Shown: positions 7,900 through 16,708, counted from the stretch's first letter. The stretch is DNA of 64,000 nt from Mycolicibacterium hodleri (GCF_006439015.1 NZ_RCZG01000012.1:85402-149401), one strand, 5' to 3'. Translations and numbers: made by a program. The notes: generated by a model from the letters alone, not told the origin.

Positions 7900-9608
7900 C
7901 GGCGCTACAGGTTAGGGGCGCGGATAGTCCGGCCGTACCCCACCCGACCATGGGCAGGTCCACGCGGCGCATCAGTATGCCCTGGGTGCTCATCGGACTT
8001 GGCGCAGCAGCGTTTGGCTGGGCCGCCCCCACGCTGCGGCACGCGAAGACCTCCGAATTCGGGCTGCTGGCGATGGCATCGCCCTTGTTTGTCGTGTCCA
8101 TTGCCTTGACGGCAGGCGCGTTCGCCATCAGCGTCCGCCAACACAAGTCGCTGGCAGGTAGCGCCTCGATCGCGCTCATGATTGCGGTGCAGCGTTTGCC
8201 AAGCTACTTCGCCACGGACAGCCCCATGTACTCGTGGACATACAAACATCTCGGGGTCGTTGACTACATCCAGCACGAACACGTGCTCGCGCACGGTGTG
8301 GATGTCTACAACAGCTGGCCAGGAGCATTTGCCATGTTCGCGTGGCTGTCCGACCTCAGCGGAATTCCGTCGCAAGATCTGGCCCACGGTTTCACACCGC
8401 TGTTTCACGTGGCGCTCGTCAGCCTGGTCTTCGTCGCCGCCCGCGCGTGGGGGCTGGACGCGACTCAGGCGCAGACGGCCGCGTTCTTGACTGCCAGTTT
8501 GAATTGGGTTGCCCAGGACTATTACTCGCCGCAGGCGACCGCAATGCTGTTGACGGCAGGAATTTTGACCCTGATCGGGCTCTCGCGCACCCGCCCGATG
8601 AGCGTCATACCGATGATCGTGATCTTTTCTGCTGTGACGATCACCCACCAGCTGACTCCTTTCTGGTTGCTGTTGGTGACCGGCTTGCTGTTGTTGGCCA
8701 GGCAAATGAAGCCCTGGTGGATCGTTCCCATCCTCGCTGCGATCGTGATCGGTTACACCCTCTACAACTTCAAAGACGTTGACCAGTACACGCTGTTCTC
8801 TCTCAACGTCTTCGACAATGCCAAGTCAAACGTCCCCACGATGGGAGGCGCAGGCCAGCGCACCATGAGTGCAGCAATCCGAACCCTGTCAGGCGCGATG
8901 TGGGTGTTGACGGTGCTGGTTCTGCTCGTACGACTGCGACGAAAACAACCCTTCTTCGCTCTGGCGGCCATTTCGCTGAGCCCGATGTTGATCCTCGGTG
9001 GACAAAACTACGGTGGCGAAGCTATCTTCCGGGTATTCCTCTACTCGGTGGTCGGCTGTTCAATCGTGCTGGCCCCCGCCCTCGTCGGGTTATTGCGCTC
9101 CAATCGCATGAGGTTCGGCGTTGCTTCGGCGGTACTCGTCCTCGCGAGCTTGTTATCGGCTGAAGGATACTTCGGTGGCTGGTTCGCCAACATAGCGCCG
9201 CTCGAGCAAGTCGAATCATCGAAATTGCTCATGGCGGTGGCTGATTTTCCTGCGTATGTGACACCAATTGGACCTTCCTTCCCTCAGAGAGGGACATGGC
9301 AGTACGTCGAGTTCGCGCGTTTCGACGAGCATTTCGATGATCCGGTGCTGCAGGCGCCGAATATGATTGGCAAGCACTTCGATACCGACCGGGACTATCA
9401 AGAGTTCAGCGAGGTCATCGGCAGCCGAAAAGCGCCGACTTATTTGATATTTACCGAGCAGATGCGGTTTTATGCTTCGTACTACGGCCTCCTGCCGCTC
9501 GATGCGCTTCCAAATCTCGAAGCCCGAGTCCGACAGGACGCAAGTTGGCAGCTGGTATACGACGACCGGGGCGCAATCGTCTTCGAGCACAATCCCGATC
9601 GAAGATAG
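7896..9608 (+). CDS. large polytopic membrane protein, candidate GT-C glycosyltransferase or glycan polymerase
   Basis: A 570-residue protein with roughly ten to twelve hydrophobic segments up to about residue 430, then a ~130-residue soluble C-terminal domain. An Asp in DSPMYSWTYKHLG lies in an early extracytoplasmic loop, as in GT-C enzymes that use lipid-linked sugars, but the classical motifs are not clear. It could also be a Wzy-like polymerase. GTG at 7896 gives a 4-bp GTGA overlap. The last part (9180-9500) is visibly poorer in GC than the host genes. Confidence 0.7.
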   Translation: MTALQVRGADSPAVPHPTMGRSTRRISMPWVLIGLGAAAFGWAAPTLRHAKTSEFGLLAMASPLFVVSIALTAGAFAISVRQHKSLAGSASIALMIAVQRLPSYFATDSPMYSWTYKHLGVVDYIQHEHVLAHGVDVYNSWPGAFAMFAWLSDLSGIPSQDLAHGFTPLFHVALVSLVFVAARAWGLDATQAQTAAFLTASLNWVAQDYYSPQATAMLLTAGILTLIGLSRTRPMSVIPMIVIFSAVTITHQLTPFWLLLVTGLLLLARQMKPWWIVPILAAIVIGYTLYNFKDVDQYTLFSLNVFDNAKSNVPTMGGAGQRTMSAAIRTLSGAMWVLTVLVLLVRLRRKQPFFALAAISLSPMLILGGQNYGGEAIFRVFLYSVVGCSIVLAPALVGLLRSNRMRFGVASAVLVLASLLSAEGYFGGWFANIAPLEQVESSKLLMAVADFPAYVTPIGPSFPQRGTWQYVEFARFDEHFDDPVLQAPNMIGKHFDTDRDYQEFSEVIGSRKAPTYLIFTEQMRFYASYYGLLPLDALPNLEARVRQDASWQLVYDDRGAIVFEHNPDRR

Positions 9609-9705
9609 CTAACCAGGGAGAAGACATTGTCTGTTAGAACGATCGACGTCAGCAGGTTCGATCAGCGATTGGCTGGCCAATGCGGCCGCGGCCAATGTTT
9701 AGGCG

Positions 9706-10947
9706 ATGCGGGTTCATCAGATGCTTAGATCCGATTCGAGCCGGAAGATTGCGCGTCGAGACCGGCCCTGGAGAGACAGCTGCGTGGCCGCGGTCTGTGG
9801 CCCCTTCGACATGCCTACGCGCCGCGAGCTGGAAAAGGCCGTGGTGCTGCTCAACCAGCGCTACCCACACTGCCGGATCGCGTGGGGATGGGACGAGGCC
9901 CGCCGTCGGTGGACAATTCCACGGTCGTCGGTCGCGATCCCAGCGATCGTGGTGGACGGAGACCATGGCTCGCTCGACGATCTCGGTCAGACGCTTGACA
10001 ACATTGCGGGTGACCGATCGCTGCCTAGCCCACTCGCACTGGTTCGAGGCGAGAACTACCTCGGGCTGAGGATGTCGCATGCCGTCGGCGACGGGCGGAC
10101 GTTCAACCAGGTGTTGGCGGCGGTACTGCATACCGCCTTCAGCGGTGAGGCGTATCCGTGGCAGCTCGGCCCTACGCATCGCTTTCCGCTCACCCAAACA
10201 ATCCTCAAAACCTTCGGCAGCGAGCCACGTCTCCTCCGGGCGATCTTGGCCGACAGGCCATCTCGCGTGGCACTCTCCCCAGGAAAGCAGACAGCTTGGG
10301 TGCCCGCCCGGCGCACGCTTGCCGTCACGATCACAGCCGAGGACAAGGCGACCATCCTCGCCTCCACGCCGGGCGCATCGTGGCAGTCCCTGCTGATCAG
10401 CATCCTTCTACCGGCACTCAACGCCGAAGGCATAGCCGTGGCACCTGACATCTCGGTGATCGTCGATGTTCGCCGATACCTGTCGAGCCAATCGCTCGAC
10501 GGAAACTTCGTCACCGGGGTGCCCTTCAACATCGACCACCGAGACGGACCCCACGCGATTGCCGCCACGCTGAAGGCGACCTTGACCTCGGGCAGGCCGG
10601 TAGCGACGCAGGCGGCGGCCACGATGCACTCAGGGAGGTCCGACGCGGGTCGGCCGACAACCACCGAGACGGCTTTGCCGGTCCGGGTCACATTCAGCGC
10701 GATGGGTCCGCCGCCCGAGTATGCGTCGCTGCCGTTCCTTACCGGCGGACCCCAGGTCTACGCGGGAGGCGTGGAACCTGATGGACCACACGGGCTGACG
10801 TTCCTTGTCTTGGAGACGACACGAAACTGTATGGTCACTGCATCATTTCACCAGAACGTCGTGTCGGCGGACGCTGTGCGCGCAGCCCTGGGCGCGTTGA
10901 CTTGTCGACGCGACGGCCGACTTTCACATGACGCGGTGAAGCCGTGA
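9706..10947 (+). CDS. condensation-domain (PapA/WS-type) acyltransferase
   Basis: A 413-residue protein with the acyltransferase signature HAVGDG (H125-x3-D129-G130) and an upstream ELEKAVVLLNQRYPHCRI helix typical of the condensation-domain superfamily. PapA proteins use this fold to esterify trehalose- or phthiocerol-type acceptors. It probably acylates the cluster's glycan. The start is unclear: ATG 9706 has only a weak AGG upstream and follows an in-frame TAG, whereas a good GGGAG site precedes a TTG at 9627 in another frame that stops at 9728. The 5' end may be frameshifted. It overlaps the next gene by 4 bp. Confidence 0.72.
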   Translation: MRVHQMLRSDSSRKIARRDRPWRDSCVAAVCGPFDMPTRRELEKAVVLLNQRYPHCRIAWGWDEARRRWTIPRSSVAIPAIVVDGDHGSLDDLGQTLDNIAGDRSLPSPLALVRGENYLGLRMSHAVGDGRTFNQVLAAVLHTAFSGEAYPWQLGPTHRFPLTQTILKTFGSEPRLLRAILADRPSRVALSPGKQTAWVPARRTLAVTITAEDKATILASTPGASWQSLLISILLPALNAEGIAVAPDISVIVDVRRYLSSQSLDGNFVTGVPFNIDHRDGPHAIAATLKATLTSGRPVATQAAATMHSGRSDAGRPTTTETALPVRVTFSAMGPPPEYASLPFLTGGPQVYAGGVEPDGPHGLTFLVLETTRNCMVTASFHQNVVSADAVRAALGALTCRRDGRLSHDAVKP

Positions 10948-12119
10948 TACAGGTGTTGGCAGTCACGCATTCTCGCGACGTCACAGGGGCTGAACTGAGC
11001 CTGTTCAACATCGCCCCGTCGGTCGCTGATCGTGGCATCGCGATGTCGCTCGCCGCGTGTTCCAGCGGCGAACTCGAGAAGAAGTGGCGCCAAATCGGTC
11101 TTGACTTCATTCCGATAGATCTACCGAAGCGTAGCGGTGTCCGGACCAGTAACGGATCCAAACTCAACTCCCTTGGCGAACTCGTTCGGCTGCCATTCCT
11201 CACGATCATTGCCGTGGTCCGCATCGCCGCGGCGGCGAGACGGATGGACGCCACTGTGATTCACTCCAACAGCATCATCACGCACTTCGACTGCGCAGTT
11301 GCCGGTCTAATCACGGGGAAAAAGGCCGTCGTCGAACTCCACGAAATCATCGCCCCCGGCATTGGCCGCCTTCTGCTAGGACTTGCCGTGCTGCTCTCAT
11401 CCAAAGCCGTCGCCAACAGCAACGCGGTGCGTGATCAACTCCCCAGATGGGCCCGCTGGCGGTCTGTCGTGATACATCAGGGGATCGACATCGAACGGTT
11501 CAGCCCAGTTGGGCCGCAGACGTATTGGCGAAAAGAGCTGACTGCCGAGCCTGACAGTCTACTAGTCGCCGCGATCGGTCGCATAGATCGGGAGAAGGGC
11601 CTCCACACCCTGGTCGAGGCGGTCGCCGAACTACGAACTCGGGGCATCGACGCGCACCTCGTACTGGTCGGTGCGCCCAGCAAGGACGACGGCAGCTACC
11701 TTGCAGAACTCCGAACATTGGCAGCACGCGTGCTAGCTGGGGCGTTTCGCGTGGTTCCCCCGGTCGACGACGTTGCTCTGGTCCTGCGCGCGGTCGACGT
11801 CCTCGCCTGCTTGTCGGTGGAGGAGCCCTTCGGCTTGATCATCCTCGAGGCACAGGCGTGCGGCGTACCGGTAGTCGTGAGTGCAGCCGGTGGACCTCTA
11901 GACTTCATCACGGACCGGGTCACCGGAATGCTGGTAAGTCCGGGAGATCCCACCGCCGCGGCCAACGCGATAGAAGAGCTGTTCGCCGATGACGAAATAC
12001 GCGAGCGCATGGTCCTGACGGCGCGAGAACGGGTAGCGGACGAGTACACCGCGCAGGCACGTGCACAACTCGTCGTGAACACCTACTGGGAAGTCCTGCA
12101 TCGGCGGAAGGCGTCGTGA
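10944..12119 (+). CDS. glycosyltransferase family 4 (GT-B)
   Basis: A 391-residue GT-B enzyme: N-terminal THSRDVTGAELSLFN acceptor loop, linker VVIHQGIDIERF near 175-186, donor-site IGRIDREKGL (211-220) and the E-x7-E motif E294PFGLIILE302. Family-4 retaining enzymes transfer mannose, glucose or related sugars from nucleotide donors. It is coupled at both ends by GTGA overlaps. It supplies a fourth glycosidic linkage to the cluster, so the repeat unit could hold at least four sugars. Confidence 0.9.
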   Translation: MIQVLAVTHSRDVTGAELSLFNIAPSVADRGIAMSLAACSSGELEKKWRQIGLDFIPIDLPKRSGVRTSNGSKLNSLGELVRLPFLTIIAVVRIAAAARRMDATVIHSNSIITHFDCAVAGLITGKKAVVELHEIIAPGIGRLLLGLAVLLSSKAVANSNAVRDQLPRWARWRSVVIHQGIDIERFSPVGPQTYWRKELTAEPDSLLVAAIGRIDREKGLHTLVEAVAELRTRGIDAHLVLVGAPSKDDGSYLAELRTLAARVLAGAFRVVPPVDDVALVLRAVDVLACLSVEEPFGLIILEAQACGVPVVVSAAGGPLDFITDRVTGMLVSPGDPTAAANAIEELFADDEIRERMVLTARERVADEYTAQARAQLVVNTYWEVLHRRKAS

Positions 12120-12877
12120 CCCGGTCGCTGCCGTTGCTTTTGATCGTGCTCTCGCTGGTCACGGCACTCACCGGGTGCTCACGCGAGAATGCGCCCGAGT
12201 ATGACTACACCAGGGTGTACATCGATGGTCAGGGCACGTTGGGTATCGTCGAACGTGGCGCGACGCCGAAGGCGCTCGTCGTCTATTTTCACGGACTCGA
12301 CGCCGATGAGAACGTGCTGATCGACGACCGACACAAAGAGTTCATCGATCGGCTTCTGAACTCCGGTTACGCGGTAGTGGCGAGCAACGCCCGGGGAAAC
12401 GCGTTCGGTAACTTGGAATCCCGTCACGACTACCAGGAGCTGGTGCGAGTAGGCCGATCGCTGTATGACGTCAGCAAGGTGTATCTGGTCGCGGAATCCA
12501 TGGGTGCCATTGCGGCGGTGGACATCCTGGCCGAGACGAACGATCCAGAGATTCAGAGGCTGGTGGCCATCAGTCCGTTTCTCGACTTTAGAAGCGCACC
12601 ACCCTGGGGTGCGTCGGCGATCGACGCAGCTTATCCGGACGACACGATGATGCAGTCGAACCCGATCGATTTGGCTCCAGACCGGCTGACAGGGAAGCAG
12701 TTAATGTTCTTCGCGAGTGATGGAGACACCTTGGTGTCAACAGCTGAGAATGCGGATGCCTTTCGCAACCGTTTCGGAGGCGTGGCCGATGTCACCGTCA
12801 TCCCCTGCACTGGAGAGCACGTGGATCCGTCCTGTTTTCAGCCGGAGGTAGTGTTGAAGTGGCTCAGCCAAGATTGA
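12116..12877 (+). CDS. lipoprotein alpha/beta-hydrolase (probable surface esterase)
   Basis: A 253-residue protein with signal peptide and lipobox LTGC (Cys21). The hydrolase core shows the oxyanion YFHG (57-60), nucleophile elbow AESMGA (Ser128), an Asp in FFASDGDTL (about 202-204) and His235 in GEHVDP. It would sit on the outer face of the membrane. Next to an acyltransferase and a glucanase it may remove or transfer acyl groups on the exported glycan. The GTG start overlaps the family-4 gene stop. The substrate is inference; the fold is clear. Confidence 0.82.
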   Translation: MTRSLPLLLIVLSLVTALTGCSRENAPEYDYTRVYIDGQGTLGIVERGATPKALVVYFHGLDADENVLIDDRHKEFIDRLLNSGYAVVASNARGNAFGNLESRHDYQELVRVGRSLYDVSKVYLVAESMGAIAAVDILAETNDPEIQRLVAISPFLDFRSAPPWGASAIDAAYPDDTMMQSNPIDLAPDRLTGKQLMFFASDGDTLVSTAENADAFRNRFGGVADVTVIPCTGEHVDPSCFQPEVVLKWLSQD

Positions 12878-12889
12878 GGAGAGTGTTAC

Positions 12890-13741
12890 ATGCGCGGACG
12901 CCATCGCTGGTTCACCTGGGTTCCGGCGCTCTCTGTGCTGATGGTCCTGGCCACGATCGTCGGGCTCGAAGTTTCCGACGGACATCATGTGCGATGGACC
13001 TCTGAAGCTGAAATCACCTCGGCTGGAATGACACTCGAGCGCACGGACGACTTCGACGGGCCAGAAGGGGGAGCGCCGGACAGCCGCTACTGGGGTTACG
13101 ACGTCGGCGGAGGGGGGTGGGGCAATGGAGAGCAACAGACCTACACCGACTCTCGCGACAACGTGCGGCTGGACGGCTCGGGGTCAATGCTCATTCAGGC
13201 GCAAACGGAGGGCAACTCATTTACCTCGGCGCGCGTCGTTTCGCGCAACCGGGTCGAAGTAGGCTACGGACTAGTCGAGGCCCGGATTCGAATGCCCGAA
13301 GGGCAAGGCCTACACCCCGCATTCTGGCTGGTCGGCGCCAACATGAAAGACGTTGGCTGGCCGCAGGCTGGCGAGATCGATGTGATGGAGTTGGTCAATT
13401 CCGGCAACCGATACCACAACGCGATTCACGGTCCCACCGTGAGTAATCCCGGCTCCGCCTGGAAGGAGTCCGCGGACGGTGACGCTGGAGTGAACCTGGC
13501 AGATGACTTCCACGTGTATCAGGTTTATCGTGCGCCTGGAGTTGTCAAGATCGGCCTGGACGGCCGCGTGGTCGGCACCTACAGCAGAGACTCTGCGCCT
13601 GCTGGCGCCGACTGGGTGTTCGACCAACCGATGTACGTCCTGCTAAATGTGGCGGTCGGAGGCGAGTGGCCTGGAGCCGTCGATCAGGACACCCGATTTC
13701 CCGCATCGATGCTCGTCGACTGGATCAAATACTGGGCATAG
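12890..13741 (+). CDS. membrane-anchored GH16 family beta-glucanase/transglycosylase
   Basis: A 283-residue protein with a basic N-terminus and one hydrophobic segment (10-27) that serves as signal or anchor. The GH16 domain covers about residues 50-283 and carries the active-site motif GEIDVMELV: E162 nucleophile, D164, E167 acid/base, all present. GH16 enzymes cut or rearrange beta-1,3/1,4-glucans and galactans and are common in exopolysaccharide clusters as chain-trimming enzymes. It starts 12 bp after the hydrolase stop behind GGAGAG. It is the last gene of the cluster, and its presence suggests a beta-linked gluco- or galacto-polymer. Confidence 0.9.
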   Translation: MRGRHRWFTWVPALSVLMVLATIVGLEVSDGHHVRWTSEAEITSAGMTLERTDDFDGPEGGAPDSRYWGYDVGGGGWGNGEQQTYTDSRDNVRLDGSGSMLIQAQTEGNSFTSARVVSRNRVEVGYGLVEARIRMPEGQGLHPAFWLVGANMKDVGWPQAGEIDVMELVNSGNRYHNAIHGPTVSNPGSAWKESADGDAGVNLADDFHVYQVYRAPGVVKIGLDGRVVGTYSRDSAPAGADWVFDQPMYVLLNVAVGGEWPGAVDQDTRFPASMLVDWIKYWA

Positions 13742-13922
13742 TCGCAGCAAGCCTGAAATGCGCTGCGGCGCAGGCAGTAACGTCGACTGTTCGCACGACC
13801 GTGGTACCAGGTGGCGCTAACCAGGTGGACGCCCACCGCAAGAAGCGCCGCGGCATGGCGATGGCCCTAGCCTCGTTCCATCGGCTGATCTGGTGTTCTG
13901 CGTGGCCTGTCCCCGATGAACG

Positions 13923-14930
13923 ATGGCTGGTCGGAGGCGGCATTCCGCAGAAGACATTGTGCGCAAACTGCGCCGTGCGGATGAGCTGGCCGCGGAAGGC
14001 GAGACCGGGCGCCGCGCCTACGGTGGCATGGACACCGACGCCGCCAAAGAGGTCAAGGAGGGGCCTGTCGGAACGATTGGCGTGCAGGGCCGTTGGGCTT
14101 GCCCGCTCCTGACACCGCCGCCTGCCGCTGTCGCAGACCCCCGCCGATCCAGACACGAGAAATGCGGGCCTGGCTGTGTGGCTTTGCCACCAAACACCCG
14201 TGTGATGGGTTTCGGCGTACCTAAGCCACGTTGCGTTACGACCAGCGCCGAGACGTCAACAAGATGAAGGTCCACCCCTTGTGGCGCGCAGAGGGATTGC
14301 AGGTCAGATTCGCAGTCCACGCAAACGGGCCGGAGTGTCGTCCATTCCGCCGATCGAGGCCGATGCCCCGAATGTGGTGTGGGCGATCGATAAGCGCAGT
14401 CATCGATTCCAATTCGATTCCACGATCGACGGAAAGGCCATCAAGATCGCCTCGATGGCCGACGAACACACTCGCGAGTCGATGCTGAACATCGTGGAGC
14501 GGTCGATTAAGGCCGAGTTGCTCGTCGGCGAGCTGAAGAAAGTGTTCGTCACCGCCGGCGGACCGCTCAAAGTATTACGAATGGATATTGGGCCGGCGTT
14601 CATTTTCCAAGCGCTGCAACAGTTCTGCGACCACAGAGTCGACATGTCCGATATCCCACCGGGCACGACGTGGAACAACGGGCTTATCGAATCATTCAAC
14701 AACTGGCTTTGGAAGGAGTGCCTCAACCGCAACCACTGAAACACCCTGCTCGAGGCCTGGTTGGTCATCGGCGACATAAAGAAGGAGCAGAACCGCCGAC
14801 ACCGCCACTCATCGCTGGGCTACCGCACGCCGGCCGAGTACGCTTCCGATTGCAGGCACACCCACACCCCGGTGGCCTGCGGATCAACCGAATCTGGATC
14901 ATACAAACCCGACTATAATTCCAGGTGGAC
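13923..14930 (+). pseudogene. degenerate IS3-family transposase (orfA + orfB remnants)
   Basis: OrfA begins MAGRRRHSAEDIVRKLRR but jumps from GETG to YGGMDTDAAKE, so its helix-turn-helix part is deleted. OrfB is readable from about 14335: PPIEADAPNVVWAID (first Asp), DEHTRES, VLRMDIGPAF (second Asp kept, DNGPEF altered), NNGLIESFNN (Glu). It stops at a TGA at 14737 where the family has Trp, then continues in the same frame to RHSSLGYRTPAEYA. Several stops interrupt the orfB N-terminus. The element cannot be active. Confidence 0.85.
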
Positions 14931-14985
14931 TCGGTATTGGGGACTCGCCAGGTCGTCGAGTTCGCCTCGGTGGTACGTTACTCGC

Positions 14986-15156
14986 GTGCGCGACGACCTT
15001 TGCGCCTGTGGTCATGATCGAGGTGCTCACGCACACTTTCGACCGGGCTCCGACTGTGCTCTATGTCCGCAGCACGCCTGCGAGCGGTTCAGGCCGTACG
15101 GAATTCTATCCCGCCTGCATCAAATGGTCTTCGGGAAGAGTACCGATTGCCGGTAA
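14986..15156 (+). CDS. small Cys/His-rich (zinc-ribbon-like) protein
   Basis: A 56-residue frame starting VRDDLCACGHDRGAHAHF and continuing SDCALCPQHACERFRPYG. The CxCGH...H...CxLC...C.RFR spacing matches a short actinobacterial family that I take to be metal-binding; its function is not known to me. It lies between two decayed insertion sequences. The C-terminal 20 residues look unlike the family and may be read-through into unrelated sequence. Confidence 0.5.
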   Translation: MRDDLCACGHDRGAHAHFRPGSDCALCPQHACERFRPYGILSRLHQMVFGKSTDCR

Positions 15157-15770
15157 GTCCGGTCGATCCCTGCGGCGTCAGAACTAAGCTGCCGCTTTCG
15201 GAGTCACATTTGCGTTGCGACGATTTCGGTGGAATCCGCGTCGGCGAGCACGTTCTCGTCGGCCAGACCCTGCCGAGCAAGACTTTGCTGGTCCTCGCAG
15301 AGACGGCTATGGAGTCCAAAGGTTCGGAAGCACAGCAAAGGAAACTGACTTTAGCAAAGGGTGCCAGGTCAGCAGAACGGCAGAATGATGCCGTTCTGCG
15401 AGAAAGCTCACACGTCGCATGCCGACGGCGCCGCAACTGATGGCTGACAATGGCGCCGCGTGTGCCGCGACGGCTGTTGACGATGGGCGATCATCGGGGT
15501 ACACGTGCTAGGCCCTGGCTATGTCGACTCGTATGGGCCCCGGTGTTACGGGGCGACAGTGGACCCACATCGGCCGGGTTGACCGCTGCAGGCGTGGTGA
15601 CGGCGCTAGTGACGGCGCTCGCTCAAGTTCCCCAGTAACGCTCATCGAAATTCCGACTTATATGGGTGCCACGGGACGATGAATGGGATTGCAGCCCATA
15701 GCGTGTCGTAGCAGGCCGGAGGAATGACTCGCGTAATTCCTGTCACCCGCGGTGCAGGTTGACCCTGATG
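15157..15770. other. accessory-island spacer, no supportable gene
   Basis: About 610 bp between the small Cys/His protein and the istB remnant. No frame here shows a family motif or good ribosome binding site. The only clear structure is the perfect hairpin at 15372-15399. Confidence 0.45.
15372..15399. terminator. perfect 11-bp inverted repeat (hairpin, possible terminator)
   Basis: GCAGAACGGCA and its exact complement TGCCGTTCTGC are separated by six bases. There is no T-tract, so it would be a tail-less hairpin terminator or an insertion-sequence end remnant. It lies in a gene-free part of the island. Confidence 0.4.
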
Positions 15771-15782
15771 GGGTGTGTCACC

Positions 15783-15997
15783 CCGCCCAGCCAATCGGCG
15801 GGCTTCGGTGGCCTCGACTTCGATGCAGAGCGGTCGGTCCAGTGCGGCGGTCATCGACAGGTCCTCAGCCGCTGCTTGGTCCAAGACCGCGGGCAACGCC
15901 TCGGCCGCGTCGTGCAGTCTGAGCACGGCCAGATGCCCGCGGAGGCGTTGATAGAGACTGGCCGCGTCGGCGGTGTTCGGCGTGGGCAGACGATCCG
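15783..15997 (-). pseudogene. inverted 5' segment of an IS21-type istB gene
   Basis: The minus strand encodes ASLYQRLRGHLAVLRLHDAA followed by EALPAVLDQA and ends EATEARRLAGR, the known N-terminal region of IstB-like ATPases. The rest of the gene lies on the plus strand from 16007. Turning this ~220-bp piece around would join LAGR to LRFACLPTP in frame, so a local inversion broke the gene. Confidence 0.75.
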
Positions 15998-16006
15998 TCG
16001 AGGCGG

Positions 16007-16596
16007 TTGCGGTTCGCGTGCCTGCCTACCCCGGCTTCGCTGGAGGACTTCGACTTCGACTACGACGCCGCCGCCGGGGTCGACCGCAAGGTGATCGAGG
16101 AACTGGCCACCTGCCGTGCCGCTACCTCGAGACCGCGACGAACGTCCTGCCGATCGGTCCACCCGGGGTCGGCAAGACTCATCTGTCAGTCGGATTGGCA
16201 AGGGCTGCAGCACATGCCGGGTATCGGACGTACTTCACCACCGCTGCGGACCTCGCCGCTCGGTGTCATCGTGCGGCGATCGAGGGACGGTGGGCCACCA
16301 CGATGCGGTTCTACGCCGGCCCGACGCTGCTGGTCGTTGATGACGTGGGGCTTCTTCCGGTCGGCGCTGATGCCGCCGAAGGGCTCTACCGCGTCGTCGA
16401 AGCCGCCTACGAACGCAAATCCGTCGCGATCTCCTCGAATCTGCATCCCAGTGGATTCGACGAGCTGATGCCCAAGACGTTGGCCACCGCCACCGTCGAC
16501 CGACTGCTGCACCACGCGCACCTGTGCCAAACCAGCGGCGACTCCGTGCGCCTGGCCCAGGCCCTGCTTGGGAAAGGAGGCAAACCCCTAACCTGA
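16007..16596 (+). pseudogene. IS21-type istB ATPase, 3' part, frameshifted
   Basis: Starting at LRFACLPTPASLEDFDFD the frame runs to about 16115, then shifts by one base into LETATNVLPIG. The Walker A PPGVGKTHLS, GYRTYFTTAADLAARC, a Walker B LLVVDDVG and the sensor region SSNLHP are all readable. IstB is the AAA+ helper of IS21 transposition. No istA transposase is present, the N-terminus is inverted, and the reading frame is broken, so it is a relic. Confidence 0.8.
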
Positions 16597-16633
16597 CGAC
16601 AGCCTCAACCACCGGTGGCGGAGACACCCTCAT

Positions 16634-16708
16634 GGGCAGATTCGTGTCCGCCACTGGGCAGTTCTTATTGGCCACCAACGGGCAGTTCTCATGTCCACCC
16701 ACGGGCAG
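16634..16708. repeat. IS21-type terminal repeats
   Basis: Four copies of GGGCAG(T/A)T start at 16634, 16656, 16680 and 16703, 22-24 bp apart, just after the istB remnant. IS21-family elements carry such multiple subterminal repeats that bind IstA. This marks the right end of the relic near 16725-16740. Confidence 0.65.

Noticed and set aside
15450..15638. Possible trypsin-like remnant (VLRGDSGPTSAG)
   Set aside because: Only a GDSG-like tetrapeptide; no His or Asp blocks around it.
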